NCBI GenBank assembly: GCA_949316495.1
Contig: OX439009.1
Span: 38,641,943-38,705,942 of the forward strand
DNA from: Amphiduros pacificus
Taxonomy: Eukaryota > Annelida > Polychaeta > Phyllodocida > Hesionidae
Length of the DNA stretch: 64,000 nucleotides
Reading direction: 5' to 3'
This document shows positions 1-12,164 of this stretch, piece by piece; within the stretch, counting starts at the first letter, position 1, and each line of letters opens with the position of its first letter. The notes beneath the pieces were generated by a model that was not told the DNA's origin, did not search any database, and saw only the letters and a list, made by a program, of their open reading frames with translations. Position numbers and translations under genes: made by a program.

Positions 1-770
1 CAGACAAGATTTGTGGCTTCCTGCTGCGGTGTCATGACCCCCAGCTAACCCTTCACGTTAGCAGAATTGGACGTCTCGATTCTTCTTTTTTTAATTGCAA
101 TAGAGGTATTTGTCATTCTCCACGTGATCAACAATAGATTGTTAGAAGTTGTCTTGTACAGAATGACAGGATTTGTCATTGGAATTTATTTCATAGTATC
201 AACTTGTAGTTCTAGTAGTCACAATTATTCATATACTGTCCAGTGATATTAGACTGGTTAAAAAATAAAACGGGCGGAAGTGGTACGTCAAGATGAAGGG
301 TGAGGCAGGAAGGACGAACAGACAGAATCTGTGACGACAGAGGAAGCCTTGTAGGAAACCAACACTTTTCGATTAACAGGTGGGATTATGTGGTGGTCAT
401 CCGTCCTGGGGTGATAGCACGACTAGTCCCTTCGGACTCCAGACAGCAGATTCATCAAACCTCCTATCTACGACCTTGTGCCATCCTGCATGGCAACTAG
501 ATACCTCCCTGCGCAGAAAAAAAATGCCTTCAACATGTCAGTCCTGTGAATTATCGTCTCTTGTACATCGTTTCTCTGAGACTGAAAGAAAATTGACAGG
601 CGTGGCATGGGACGGATTTAGGGACGTGACTGAATAAAAGGTCGACAATAAGATAATTTAATTTTTGATGTGTATCTTCATAAAAACGCTGAGGAACATC
701 ATTCTCATAGGACAGGGACATGAAGTTTCTTTCATATATCAGTGTAAGTTTTCTCAAGTTGTCTGAAATA
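1..770. other. unique sequence, no gene seen
   Basis: Short open frames of up to about 85 codons are present but none has splice signals, a recognisable motif or a persuasive start. It may be intron or intergenic DNA upstream of the host gene. Nothing else is supported here. Confidence 0.4.
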
Positions 771-774
771 ATAA

Positions 775-1512
775 TTGCTATTTCTCTGTCAAACATAATG
801 GTTGTTATTTCTTTGTCTAACATAATGGTTGCTATTTCTCTGTCAATCATATTGGTTGATATTTCTCTGTCTAACGTAATGGTTGTTATTTCTCTGTCAA
901 TCATATTGGTTGCTATTTCTCTGTCTAGCATATTGGTTGTTATTTCTCGGTCTAACATACTGATTATTATTTCTCTGTTTAACGTAATCGTTGATTTTTC
1001 TCTGTATAACATAATGATTGTTATTTCTCAGTCTAGCATATTGGTTGTTATTTCTCTGTCTAACGTAATCGTTGATGTTTCTCTGTCTAACATAATGGTG
1101 TTTTTCTCTGTTTAACGTAATCGTTGATTTTTCTCTGTATAACATAATGATTGTTATTTCTCTGTCTAGCATTATGTTTTTTTTTTTCTGTTTAACGTAA
1201 TCGATGATTTTTCTCTGTATAACATAATGATTGTTATTTCTCTGTCTAGCATATTGGTTGTTATTTCTCTGTCTAACGTAATGGTTGATATTTCTCTGTA
1301 TAACATAATGATTGTTATTTCTCTGTCTAGCATAATGGTTTTTTTCTCTGTTTAACGTAATCGTTGATTTTTCTCTGTATAACATAATGATTGTTATTTC
1401 TCTGTCTAGCATATTGGTTGTCATTTCTCTGTCTAACGTAATGGTTGATATTTCTCTGTATAACATAATGATTGTTATTTCTCTGTCTAGCATATTGGTT
1501 GATATTTCATTG
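775..1512. repeat. minisatellite, ~27-bp unit
   Basis: Diverged tandem copies built on the words TTTCTCTGTCTAACATAATG and GTTGTTA. Variants (TCTAGCAT, TGTATAACAT, TGTTTAACGTAATCG) recur irregularly and some copies have lost a few bases in T runs. Copies differ enough to suggest an older array than most others in the window. Open frames of 130-250 codons on both strands come from the repeat and are not considered genes. Confidence 0.9.
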
Positions 1513-2172
1513 TAGACTTTAATAAGGTTATTGTTAGTGTAATCCCTATCTGATGAAGAAGTACATTTAATCTCGAGAATAATTAACATTTTAGTTAGGA
1601 ATATTTTAATTACAACCACATTTACTCCTATCCGACAGGTGTTGCCCTTCATCCCTCTAGATAGTGATACAGATTACGGATTATAACAATAATCCAGATT
1701 AAAAAGATTTATTATTCATGTAATAATAAATTGGATATATAATATTACATATATGTAATAGGAGGTAGTTACATTCAGTGTTATGGAATGGATGGTGTCA
1801 GGTTCCATATTGTATCGTATTGAGGAGAGCTTCATGTGAAGACTGATCTGGAGTTATTTCTGCATTCCACCAGGAGGTGCTACTCCTCCTTCTCCACCCG
1901 ACCTTTTGGCAGCTATTATATACATCTGTAGGTGTGTAAATGTCTATTGTATTGTAGGTTTGGCATCTCAAAGAATACATTTTAATAGTGATTACTCATT
2001 GTTTTTAAGATTTATCTCAAACATTGCTGCACAACTCATTGTTAATATTGAGCTTATTATATCCAAAGTTAATCAACTCATAAATTACTCAAATTGTCAA
2101 TATAATAACAACCCAGACTTAAAATCGGATGACGTTTATTTGAAAAATAAACTTTCTCAAGTTAGTACTTCA
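1513..2172. other. AT-rich unique sequence, no gene seen
   Basis: Separates two minisatellites. It contains runs of AT dinucleotides near 1735-1760 and no supported exon. Confidence 0.4.
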
Positions 2173-2922
2173 AGTCTGAGCACAGACTCCGCTAAATATC
2201 TCCCACTGAGCTGTCTGAGCACAGACTCTGCTAAATATCTCCCACTGAGCTGTCTGAGCACACACTCCGCTAAATATCTCCCACTGAGCTGTCTGAGCAC
2301 AGACTTCGCTAAATATCTCCCACTGAGCTGTCTGAGCACAGACTCTGCTAAATATCTCCCACTGAGCTGTCTGAGCACAGACTCCGCTAAATATCTCCCA
2401 CTGAGCTGTCTGAGCACAGACTCCGCTAAATATCTCCCACTGAGCTGTCTGAGCACAAACTCCACTAAATATCTCCCACTGAGCTGTCTGAGCACAGACT
2501 TCGCTAAATATCTCCCACTGAGCTGTCTGAGCACAGACTCCACTAAATATCTCCCACTGAGCTGTCTGAGCACAGACTCCGCTAAATATCTCCCACTGAG
2601 CTGTCTGAGCACAGACTCCGCTAAATAACTCCCACTGAGCTGTCTGAGCACAGACTCCGCTAAATATCTCCCACTGAGCTGTTTGAGCACAGACTCCGCT
2701 AAATATCTCCCACTGAGCTGTCTGAGCACAGACTCCGCTAAATAACTCCCACTGAGCTGTCTGAGCACAGACTCCGCTAAATAACTCCCACTGAGCTGTC
2801 TGAGCACAGACTCCGCTAAATATCTCCCTCTGAGCTGTCTGAGCACAGACTCCGCTAAATATCTCCCACTGAGCTGTCTGAGCACAGACTCCGCTAAATA
2901 TCTCCCACTGAGCTGTCTGCGC
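2173..2922. repeat. minisatellite, 39-bp unit, ~19 copies
   Basis: Near-identical 39-bp copies with the words GAGCACAGACTCCGCTAAAT and CTCCCACTGAGCTGT. Because 39 is divisible by three, each frame encodes a constant 13-residue period, so long open frames appear on both strands (for example repeats of LRQLSGRYLAESV on the minus strand). Variants are mainly C/T at the TCCGCT position and TATCTC/TAACTC. High copy identity points to recent expansion or homogenisation. Confidence 0.95.
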
Positions 2923-3221
2923 AAGATGACAAATCGAAAATACTTCAGTTTCAGCAAGTACTTTGCGAAGCATGACTCCAAATGTGACTCGCACTCGCAT
3001 TTATAAGAGATGTTTCATAAGCTATCAGGTTTTGGAGGTTTTTTTTGCATATTTGTTCAAGAGCTGTTTGCACAGACCCATTACATTTTATCATAGGTCT
3101 AAGATAATCATAGCATATGACGTGTTGTTTTTGTTTTGAATAATATATGATATGGTAAGATGAATAATCTTTAACACGGCACAAATAAGCAATGCATGAT
3201 TCACTCAATATCGCTCACTCA
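2923..3221. other. spacer between minisatellites, no gene seen
   Basis: About 300 bp of AT-rich unique sequence with no splice-bounded exon or recognisable element. Confidence 0.4.
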
Positions 3222-4698
3222 AACCAATCCTCCCCAATACCAATCCTCCCCAATACCAATCCTCCACGATACCAATCCTCCACGATACCAATCCTCCACG
3301 ATACCAATCCTCCACAATACCAATCCTCCACAATACCAATCCTCCCCAATACCAATCCTCCACGATACCAATCCTCCACGATACCAATCCTCCACGATAC
3401 CAATCCTCCACAATACCAATCCTCCCCAATACCAATCCTCCACGATACCAATCCTCCACAGTACCAATCCTCCCCGATACTAATCCTCCACTATACCAAT
3501 CCTCCCCAATACCAATCCTCCACGATACCAATCCTCCATGATACCAATCCTCCCCAATACCAATCCTCCACGATACCAATCCTCCACGATACCAATCCTC
3601 CATGATACCAATCCTCCCCAATACCAATCCTCCACGACACCAATCCTCCACGATACCAATCCTCCACAATACCAATCCTCCATAATACCAATCCTCCACG
3701 ATACCAATCCTCCCCAATACCAATCCTCCCCAATACCAATCTTCCCCAATACCAATCCTCCCCAATACCAATCCTCCCCAATACCAATCCTCCACGATAC
3801 CAATCCTCCCCAATACCAATCCTCCCCAATACCAATCCTCCACGATACCAATCCTCCCCAATACCAATATTCCCCAATACCAATCCTCCACGATACAAAT
3901 CCTCCCCGATACCAATCCTCCCCAATACCAATCCTCCCCAATACCAATCCTCCCCAATATCAATCCTCCACTATACCAATCCTCCACGATACCAATCCTC
4001 CCAAATACCAATCCTCCCCAATACCAATCCTCCACGATACCAATCCTCCACGATACCAATCCTCCCCAATACCAATCCTCCACGATACCAATCCTCCCCA
4101 ATACCAATCCTCCCCGATACCAATCCTCCACGATACCAATCCTCCACGATACCAATCCTCCACGATACCAATCCTCCCCAATACCAATCCTCCCCGATAC
4201 CAATCCTCCCCAATACCAATATTCCCCAATACCAATCCTCCACGATACCAATCCTCCCCGATACCAATCTCCCCAATACCAATCCTCCCCAATACCAATC
4301 CTCCCCAATACCAATCCTCCACGATACCAATCCTCCACGATACCAATCCTTCACGATACCAATCCTCCACGATACCAATCCTCCACGATACTAATCCTCC
4401 ACGATACCAATCCTCCACGATACCAATCCTCCACGATACCAATCCTCCACGATACCAATCCTCCACGATACCAATCCTCCCCAATACCAATCCTCCCCAA
4501 TACCAATCCTCCACGATACCAATCCTCCCCAATACCAATCCTCCCCAATACCAATCTTCCACGATACCAATCCTCCCCGATACCAATCCTCCCCAATACC
4601 AATCCTCCCCAATACCAATCTTCCCCAATACCAATCCTCCCCAATATCAATCCTCCACGATACCAATCCTCCACAATACCAATCCTCCATAATACCAT
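3222..4698. repeat. minisatellite, 16-bp unit, ~92 copies
   Basis: A dense 16-bp array of the form CCAATCCTCCNNNATA, where the variable triplet is mostly CCA, ACG or ACA. Since 16 is not divisible by three, the translation has a 16-residue period and is the same in all frames of one strand. It stays open for about 380 codons both ways (IPILPNTNPPRYQSS on plus, a GRIGIGEDWYRGGLV type on minus). No start context, splice site or composition outside the array supports a protein. Confidence 0.95.
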
Positions 4699-4824
4699 CT
4701 TACAACGCAAAAAAAAGATATGGTACTTTTGCATTAGCCATATGAGGTTAATTTAGATAACGCAAAAAAGAATCTAGCTTGGTTATCAGATAATGGTTAT
4801 GTGAATGTCATTCAAAATGGTCTT

Positions 4825-4900
4825 TGTGTTTGTCACGCAAAATGGTCAATATGCATATCACGCAAAATGGCTCATATGTGTATCACACAAAAAACGGTTA
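4825..4900. repeat. short degenerate repeat (CACGCAAAATGG), ~3 copies
   Basis: Three copies of a unit of about 30 bp carrying CACGCAAAATGG or CACACAAAAAACGG, followed by a unique A-rich stretch to about 5070. No gene is seen in 4700-5070. Confidence 0.55.
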
Positions 4901-5097
4901 GGTTGTAGATGCTGAATGCTAAAAGGGACATTTTAATTTTCATATTAAACGAAAAAGTACAAAACAAGAAAAAAAGGTTAGGTTATGCAATCCTTGACAT
5001 AAACGATTTTGGTAATTAACCCAAGGGCTCAAATCCGCGAGAATATATTGTGGAAAAACTGTCCATGTCATAACAAATGCATGTGTGGTGTTGTTTC

Positions 5098-5420
5098 TTG
5101 TCTGCTGTTGAGGTTTGGGCTGACATCTCTGTTGGAGTGTGGCTGACCTGCCTGGTAGTGGAGTGGGCAGTGACCTGTCTCCTGTTGGGGTGTGGGCTGA
5201 CCTGTGTGCTGTTGGAGTGTGGGCTGACCTGTGTGCTGTTGGAGTGCATAGTGATATTTCTGGATTTGGAGTGTTTGGTGATATTTCTGGATTTGGAGTG
5301 TGGGATGACCTATCTGGTGGTGGAGTGTGGGATGACCTGTCTGGTGGTGGAGTGTGGGATGACCTATCTGGTGGAGTGTGGGGTGACCTGTCTGGTGGAG
5401 TGTGGGGTGACCTGTCTGGT
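5098..5420. repeat. minisatellite, ~27-bp unit, left part interrupted by a LINE
   Basis: Tandem units with GAGTGTGGGATGACCTGTCT and GGTGGT, some shortened by one triplet near the right end. The same unit resumes at 7029 after the inserted LINE, so the two pieces were one array. An open frame runs through the repeat into the LINE by chance. Confidence 0.9.
5399..5420 (+). repeat. candidate target-site duplication, left copy
   Basis: A 22-bp sequence beginning AGTGTGGGGTGACC is repeated exactly at 7029-7050 on the other side of the LINE. It is also one unit of the host minisatellite, so the match could be either a target-site duplication or simply a neighbouring repeat copy. Confidence 0.6.
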
Positions 5421-7028
5421 TATTTCTGTTATTAGTCACACACTGTTACCTATTGTGAATGATTGTATGACATGTAACGTATACCCAGATGATCTGAAAC
5501 ATGCAGAAATATCTCCGATCTTCAAAAAAGATGACAAAATGAACAAAGAGAAATACAGGCCTGTCAGTGTCCTGGTATGTGAGTCAAAAATATTTGAGGG
5601 TATAATGACAGACCAGTTGACAGAGTTTTTAAGAGAAAAGTTATCACAGTTCCTGTCGGCGTATCGGAAAGGTTACAGCACACAAGATGTTTTGCTGCGT
5701 TTCCTTGAAGACTGTAAAATAGCACTTGATAATGGTGAACATGTTGGATGTGTGATGATGGACCTTAGCAAAGCATTTGACTCTTTAGCTCATGGTCTTC
5801 TTCTGGCAAAATTAGATGCGTATGGTCTGTCAGGAAATGCATGCAAACTCATAAGGAGCTATCTTACAAATCGCAAGCAGAGAGTTAAAATTGATAATGA
5901 CTGCAGTGGCTGGGAAACTATGCTTAGAGGTGTTCCCCAAGGTTCCATAATGGGGCCTCTTTTATTTAATGTCTTTATTAATGACTTGTTTTATTTTCTT
6001 GAAAACATGGGATCGCTGTACAATTATGCCGATGACAACAGCCTCGCAGAAAAGAATAAAGACTTTAATGTTCTGAAGGACAAGTTGGAACTTGGCACAA
6101 GTGAGGCCATCAAATGGTTCACAAGCAATTTCCTACAAGCAAATGCACCCAAGTTTCAAGTTCTCTTCATGAGTAGAGATAGGTCTCTGACACAGATGAT
6201 CATTTCTGTCAATGGGTCTATGTTGAGTAGTGAGCCAATTGTCAAACTGCTCGGAGTGTACATAGATAACAAGCTTAATTTTAATTATCATGTCTCAGAA
6301 CTGTGCAAAAAAGCTGGTAACCAGGTGAAAGCCCTTGGTAGACTCTCGGGAATGTTGAATACTGAGAGCAAATTCATGATTTTTGATGCCTTCATTTTGT
6401 CAAATTTTATGTACTGTCCGCTAATATGGCATTTGTGTGGCATACAAGACAGCATTCGAATGGAAAAGGTGCAGAGAAGGGCATTATATTATGTTTTTAA
6501 TGATTTTAATGATTCATATTGTAACCTGTTGGATCGAGCATCCAAACCAACATTATATGTATCACGTATGAAGTTTTTAGCCATTGAAGTTTTTAAGATT
6601 ATTGAAGGTATGTCACCAGAGTATTTAAGAAACTTGTTTGAAGTAAAGGACATGGCAAGAGAGTTGCGCTCTAGCAAAAGCATTGTACAACCAAAAGCAA
6701 ATACGGTTAAGTTTGGTTTAAATTCTGTGAGGTATCAAGGAAGTCATCTGTGGAACAACTTGCCAAATGATCTTAAAGAAATTGCAATGCTGTATAATTT
6801 TAAAGCAGAAATAAAGATGTGGCCTGGTCCAATCTGTCACTGCGGCTTCTGCCTTCAGTGTCAGATTGCAAGGATGTAATCATGATTATGTCATTGTAAA
6901 TATACCATCTTATCATTGTACATTTTCCATCATTTTTCATTTTAATTGGTAAAAAGCTTTTAGCTTGTGTTAATTGTTAAACTGTGAAACCAATTTCAAA
7001 TAAAGATTATCTTATCTTATCTTATCTT
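5421..7028 (+). mobile_element. 5'-truncated non-LTR retrotransposon (Jockey/CR1-like LINE)
   Basis: A 1.6-kb LINE fragment holding the reverse transcriptase part of ORF2, a 150-bp 3' UTR, an AATAAA at 6999-7004 and a terminal run of TTATC units (about 7007-7028). The 5' part, including any APE endonuclease and ORF1, is missing, as is usual for LINE insertions. It is inserted in a minisatellite with a possible 22-bp target-site duplication. The open frame and clean ends suggest a young insertion. The clade is judged from the RT motifs and the C-terminal WNNLP region; Jockey, CR1 and Rex1/Daphne-like groups are not separable by eye. Confidence 0.9.
5422..6879 (+). CDS. LINE ORF2 C-terminal part: reverse transcriptase
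   Basis: About 485 codons in one open frame ending at TAA 6877-6879. Seen in order: a finger-region YRPVSVL motif; motif A MDLSKAFDSL (from 5758) with its catalytic Asp; motif B GVPQGSIMGPLLFNVFINDL (from 5929); the catalytic YADD box at 6025-6036; a thumb region with LLGVYID; then WNNLPNDLK and a cysteine-containing tail CHCGFCLQC. All three catalytic aspartates are present, so the remaining domain could fold, but with no endonuclease and no start of its own the copy is expected to be immobile. The frame continues upstream into the minisatellite as far as an ATG at 5077, which I treat as accidental. Function in the family: target-primed reverse transcription in the nucleus. Confidence 0.9.
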   Translation: MSVISHTLLPIVNDCMTCNVYPDDLKHAEISPIFKKDDKMNKEKYRPVSVLVCESKIFEGIMTDQLTEFLREKLSQFLSAYRKGYSTQDVLLRFLEDCKIALDNGEHVGCVMMDLSKAFDSLAHGLLLAKLDAYGLSGNACKLIRSYLTNRKQRVKIDNDCSGWETMLRGVPQGSIMGPLLFNVFINDLFYFLENMGSLYNYADDNSLAEKNKDFNVLKDKLELGTSEAIKWFTSNFLQANAPKFQVLFMSRDRSLTQMIISVNGSMLSSEPIVKLLGVYIDNKLNFNYHVSELCKKAGNQVKALGRLSGMLNTESKFMIFDAFILSNFMYCPLIWHLCGIQDSIRMEKVQRRALYYVFNDFNDSYCNLLDRASKPTLYVSRMKFLAIEVFKIIEGMSPEYLRNLFEVKDMARELRSSKSIVQPKANTVKFGLNSVRYQGSHLWNNLPNDLKEIAMLYNFKAEIKMWPGPICHCGFCLQCQIARM

Positions 7029-7052
7029 AGTGTGGGGTGACCTGTCTGGTGG
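7029..7052. repeat. minisatellite remnant and right copy of candidate target-site duplication
   Basis: Exact repeat of 5399-5420 immediately after the TTATC tail, then divergence into unique sequence within a few bases. It marks the original right edge of the minisatellite. Confidence 0.8.
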
Positions 7053-7660
7053 CACATGAGATCGCCGTAATGAATCCGTGTGACCTTTACGTGTAGACAG
7101 GAAATTAACATGTCTGGAAATGCGGCGGATTTAGTGTTATTTAGGACAGCACGTTGATTGTATGGTATCGTCAGGAGTGTACCACATATATATGCTAATT
7201 AAATTGTCTTCTTAGGAAATTGTAGACCTGTAGATACTGACTGAAGATGTATCAGTCTCTCGTTCAAATAATAAACGAAGAGCAAATTCTATCACGAAAC
7301 TCATTTATCAGAATATAGACAGCTATTAATGACATATATCAAAGATTTGAATCATTAAGTAACAAATAGATTTCTGTCAATTTTTAATTTTGCCCCATTA
7401 ATGAAATTTCTTGATACGCTTTTGTGACCTGAGCATCCAATCAGCAAGCCGGAAATGAGTAAGGACCGAGACACCTGTCTGTGACCTTACCTCACATTCA
7501 CGTGACTTCCCGGGGTTCACATTACCTGTATTTTTTTAAATGTTATATGTTTCCAAAAGAGGCTGAAAGCAATCTCAATCCTACAGCAATTAATTGATTA
7601 ATTCATGATATTGATCATAAATTAATCAATGACTTCATTATTTTTATTCTATTGATGATG
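7053..7660. other. unique sequence, no gene seen
   Basis: AT-rich sequence with no splice-bounded exon or repeat of note; a short GATGATGATG run lies at about 7650. Confidence 0.4.
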
Positions 7661-7671
7661 ATGATGTCGTC

Positions 7672-8500
7672 TGTTGGCCAACTCGCTGGTGCCCAGCTAA
7701 AAGTGGTCGGTTGTCTTAGGATTGGTCCTCTGTTTGGCCTACTCGCTGGTGCCCAGCTAAATGCGTTGGATTGTCTTGGGATTGGTCCTCTGTTGGCCTA
7801 CTCGCTGGTGCCCAGCTATATGCGTTGGATTGTCTTGGGATTGGTCCTCTGTTGGCCTACTCGCTGGTGCCCAGCTAAATGCGTTGGATTGTCTTGGGAT
7901 TGGTCCTCTGTTGGCCTACTCGCTGGTGCCCGGTTAAATGTAGTTGGTTGTCTTGGGGTTGGTCCTGTGTTGGCCTACTCGCTGGTGCCCGGTTAAATGT
8001 AGTTGATTGTCTTGGGATTGGTCCTCTGTTGGCCTACTCACTGGTGCCCAGCTAAATGCGTTGGATTGTCTTGGGATTGGTCCTCTGTTGGCCTACTCGC
8101 TGGTGCCCAGCTAAATGCGTTGGATTGTCTTGGGATTGGTCCTCTGTTGGCCTACTCGCTGGTGCCCGGTTAAATGTAGTTGGTTGTCTTGGGATTGGTC
8201 CTCTGTTGGCCTACTCGCTGGTGCCCAGCTAAATGCGTTGGATTGTCTTGGGATTGGTCCTCTGTTGGCCTGCTCACTGGTGCCCAGCTAAATGCGTTGG
8301 ATTGTCTTGGGATTGGTCCTCTGTTGGCCTACTCGCTGGTGCCCGGCTGTATTTGGCCAGTTGCCCTGGGGTCAATCGTCTGTTGGCCTACTTGATGATG
8401 CCTGGGTGTGTGCGGCTAGTTGCCCTGGGATTGGTCCTCTGTTGGCCTACTCACTGGTGTCTGGTTGTTTGCATTCCAATGCCCTTGGAATGGCCATTTG
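7672..8500. repeat. minisatellite, 59-bp unit, ~14 copies
   Basis: Units contain TTGGCCTACTCGCTGGTGCC and TTGTCTTGGGATTGGTCCTC at a spacing of 59 bp (60 in the first copy). Interior copies are nearly identical; the last three or four (from about 8345) are strongly diverged, as expected where exchange between copies is weaker at the array edge. Open frames of 70-115 codons are by-products. Confidence 0.95.
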
Positions 8501-8509
8501 TTGACCTTC

Positions 8510-11500
8510 TGGCTGATTTGTCCTTTTCTAAGCAAGAACCATATATTATGGCAACTTACCTGTAGGCTTCTTACCTAAATTGTATAAAATATGACCATAC
8601 TGATTAATTGGAAAACCTCTCTCATTTTTTAAGGAAATATCACGCTCTTATTGAAGTATTCTATTTTCATTTGTTTGTAAAATATCGAGAATCTATAAAA
8701 ACAGTTGTCTCAAAATTGGATCTTAAATCTAATTAAATGGTCAAAATATTTTATGACAGGAATTGTCATCATAGAGAATATCTCATGTTGTACGCTCATA
8801 TATCGGTGTTTTTAGATTTTCTTTGTTTTTTTTTCTTTCTCTCCAAAGCAGACCGTATGACACAAACACCACAGATGATAGTCATTTGAAGGCGAGGACA
8901 AGAAATTGGATCTTGTTGAAACAGGAGTCTGTCCACTTCTATTTAGTTTGCGCATGTATGTCTCACATTGAAGGCTGTGGGCGTCAGCCCCTACACAATC
9001 TAATCAGATTTCAGCCCAAATTCCTGTCTGAAACGTCTACCTGGGCTGATACAAACTGACACCTCGCCTCAGCCTTGTGACACTAACAAGCACCAGTCTT
9101 TCATTTGACCGCCTAAGCTTCCTGACACAATTTCTTGCAGAAAATATCGGCTTCGGACCTCTTTTCACCTGCTTTGGCTGAAAGCTGTTTGTTTGTGTCA
9201 GATAGAGCCTGATAGTATTTGGCCAAATCGGATCTCAAGTGTCTTCACTGTGGGAAACTTTGATAGAATACAAATGATATTCGTCTGTAGACGTCCTCTT
9301 GTAATTCTGCTAAGTCACTCAATGCTTCTCAAAACAGCAGACGCCGACCTGGACGGAATTGAAATGTCGTCTGCTCGAGGTTCTCGGCGTAACCCGTGTC
9401 ATGATTGGCTTATTTGAACAGATGTTGGCTCGTGATTATTTTCCCTCTATATTTGGCCTATGTCGCTTACTTCTTGGAAGACCGCGTTAATAATGATCAT
9501 GTTTGATAGGAATAATTCAAATCCAAGTAGAATTGCTGCAACCTTATTGATATTTCCCCTGATGGTGAAACACAGGTTACAAAATTCAATGGGTCTTTTA
9601 TGTTTTATCCTCTGATGTGTAAAGCTGTCACATCAAAGTGCAAAATGGTGTAATTTACTATTGATTCTATCATCCACAAGAAGATTTTATTAAGATAACA
9701 AATCTTTCAGCAACTTTAAGAAGTTTCATTTTTCCTTTTGTAGGCTTATTCCCTCGTGTTTCTTAGCAGATATTTTCATCCTGGCTACATTTTGTACGTC
9801 TGAGTTCATTGAAGGTTTTTGAGGCTCCATTCTACCAAAGTCACACTTGTCATCCATTATTCATGCCATATAAAGTCTTCATCTGCGATTCTCTTCACCC
9901 GGACTCAGTTGTCATCTTTGCACTCATCGAGTTCTTCCCCCTATTGAATCCTTGGAGGTCGCTTGAATGCAAATCAAGCTTGTGACCAAAGTTTCATTTG
10001 CAGAATAATTCCAGTATCTCCTCCAAGCACAAGAGAACCAACCTTCTCTTCTTATGGCTTTGCATTAAAAGACTCTCAATCCTGGTGCTAATCTATATCT
10101 AATCCCATCATGCACCTCTTTGTGAGTACCCGGATGAGAGCCTAGTTCTCGTCTTTATCACAAAAGAAGCTGGTCCTATGTTTGTATCTGTGTGGACTTC
10201 AGAGCCCCTGTGATTGTCTGACGTGGCAGAGATGGTGGAAATGGTCCGGTCCTCTTTATCACAAGGCGAGTGGAGATTGAAAACGGACTCTGTCGGTGTG
10301 CACAAGAGATTTGAGGTGGCCCTCTCCATCCGCCCCTCACTGGGACTGCTAAATGAGGATCAATGGCCACCGGAAGTTCTCACAGCCTTCCCATAAGGCT
10401 CTGCAATAATGTACATAGAATGCCTCCAGAGAACTTTCCATTTCAATTATATACATGAAGAGTATGCAAACAAGACCCTGCTGGAGTTGGAAATAAAGTT
10501 GTATACCGTATTCATCGACCCACTGTTTTACTACATATTTCACGTTAAATTTCCCATAAATAGCTTCCAGCCCTGGACTGGCTATAACGTTATATATCAA
10601 GCCTTATCATTTCTATAGGAGGGCAAACGATTGTTAGAACTACCTTTGTTTGATGACCTCACAGGTCTGGCCTGTGTGATACCAATGCATATCTTAGCCG
10701 AGTCTATATCTCTGCCTGGATGTGTCTTTGAATCTTTATAAATTATATCTCTTTGAGAGTCAGACCATTGCCATAGCTGCTTGGACTATACCATTGTAAT
10801 CTAATCACCTATCTCAGACTCTTACAGGCATCAATCAGCTGACTTGATAGTTCACATTGCATTTGATATATGACCAAATGAGACAAAGAAGTACACGATT
10901 TATAGAGTTACAATAAGTTCACTCTTGACGGTATAAAATAATTCAGTGATCTGTGTATTATATAATAATCCTTTTGTGCAAAGGTGACATTTCAATTTCC
11001 AGATTCGTTACACTACTTGGTAGTCCCGGAATGGGAATGTGTAGTCCAACTTTCTGGACCTACTTACCGTGAAGTTAACCAGAAGAAGGCAAGGGCCTTC
11101 GCGGTACTTACATTCCCACAGATCTTCTTCATCAGACCTCTATGGTCTCACAGTAGACTAGAGCTTAAAGTTAGCGTGTGCCTTTTAGACAGCATTCACA
11201 TACATCATGGCTACCACAATTACAAAAAAGTGATTCTGCACAATAAACTTTTCATCCCAACAATGGGTTGGGTTTCCTTCCAGTTAGGGCTCTCCTAATC
11301 CGGAAGTGTCTCTTCTCAGGAAACTTAAACGGCATAAACAAGGATTTTAGTTCTTTCAATTCATAATATTTTAAACAAGTTAATGTGAATAAGCTTCATA
11401 CAATACCCGATATTAAAATCAGTAGAGACATTAAGTTTACGATCTCTAACTAAAAGTCACATACTTGTCAAGCCAGACTCATTCTAAAATCATTGTTATC

Positions 11501-12150
11501 TCAATACATAGTATTACATCTAAAGCATTTAAAAGTTTACTATTTATTTGTTTTCAAAAGAGAGATAGTGAGAGAAAGAGATAAAAATAGAAAGACACTC
11601 AGACAAATATTAAAATGACATTTAGCATTTCACATGTTTAACAAACATAATAAGTACTGCTGAAAATGGGATATTTTGTCTCAAATGTTGATATTCTTCC
11701 CTTTTTATAAGCTTCACATACACACACACACACATTACGTAATAGGAATTGTCGACAGTGACGGTATGCTCGATAATTATTACTATACAGAACGACTGTT
11801 GGGGTATTAAGTCTGGTACAATGTATAGTTTTGGTATACTTCAAATGCCTTAGATTGAGAAGCATGTTTGTTATTATTGTCAAAAAGCTATTGATAAGTC
11901 CTAATTATTTCGCATACCCTTATGGCCACTTTGCACCCTTGGGCCATGGGAATTACCCATTCCAATTAGACCTAAAACCATTATCCATATGTCAATTATT
12001 CCAAACTGTTTCCAAACGATCGTACAACAAAAAAGTCACACTTTGTTATTCTTTATTGCTATGATTTAGAACTAAATGAAAACAAATGTCAGTTGCATGC
12101 TCAAAACACAATGTGTGTGTGTTTACTTGGGAACAATGACCATATTTGAC
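8510..12150. other. long unique stretch, no supported gene
   Basis: Mixed AT-rich sequence without a splice-bounded exon that I can defend. A POU/octamer-type ATGCAAAT lies at 9967-9974, inside a 6-bp inverted repeat (GCTTGA ... TCAAGC, 9961-9978). A short CA run lies at about 11718-11733. The segments at about 8900-9420 and 9880-10400 have a more balanced base composition than their surroundings and could be conserved non-coding DNA, but that is only an impression. Confidence 0.4.
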
Positions 12151-12164
12151 GAGAGACAATTGCA

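Noticed and set aside
2157-3000. Leu/Arg-rich repeat protein on the minus strand
   Set aside because: A frame-preserving 39-bp minisatellite, open in several frames at once.
3205-4692. Proteins of about 380 residues on both strands
   Set aside because: They exist only because the 16-bp unit lacks stops; no start context, splicing or unique sequence supports them.
5077-5421. Start of a 600-codon frame running from the minisatellite into the reverse transcriptase
   Set aside because: The first ~115 codons are tandem repeat and the LINE begins at 5421. The join is accidental, so only the RT part is called.
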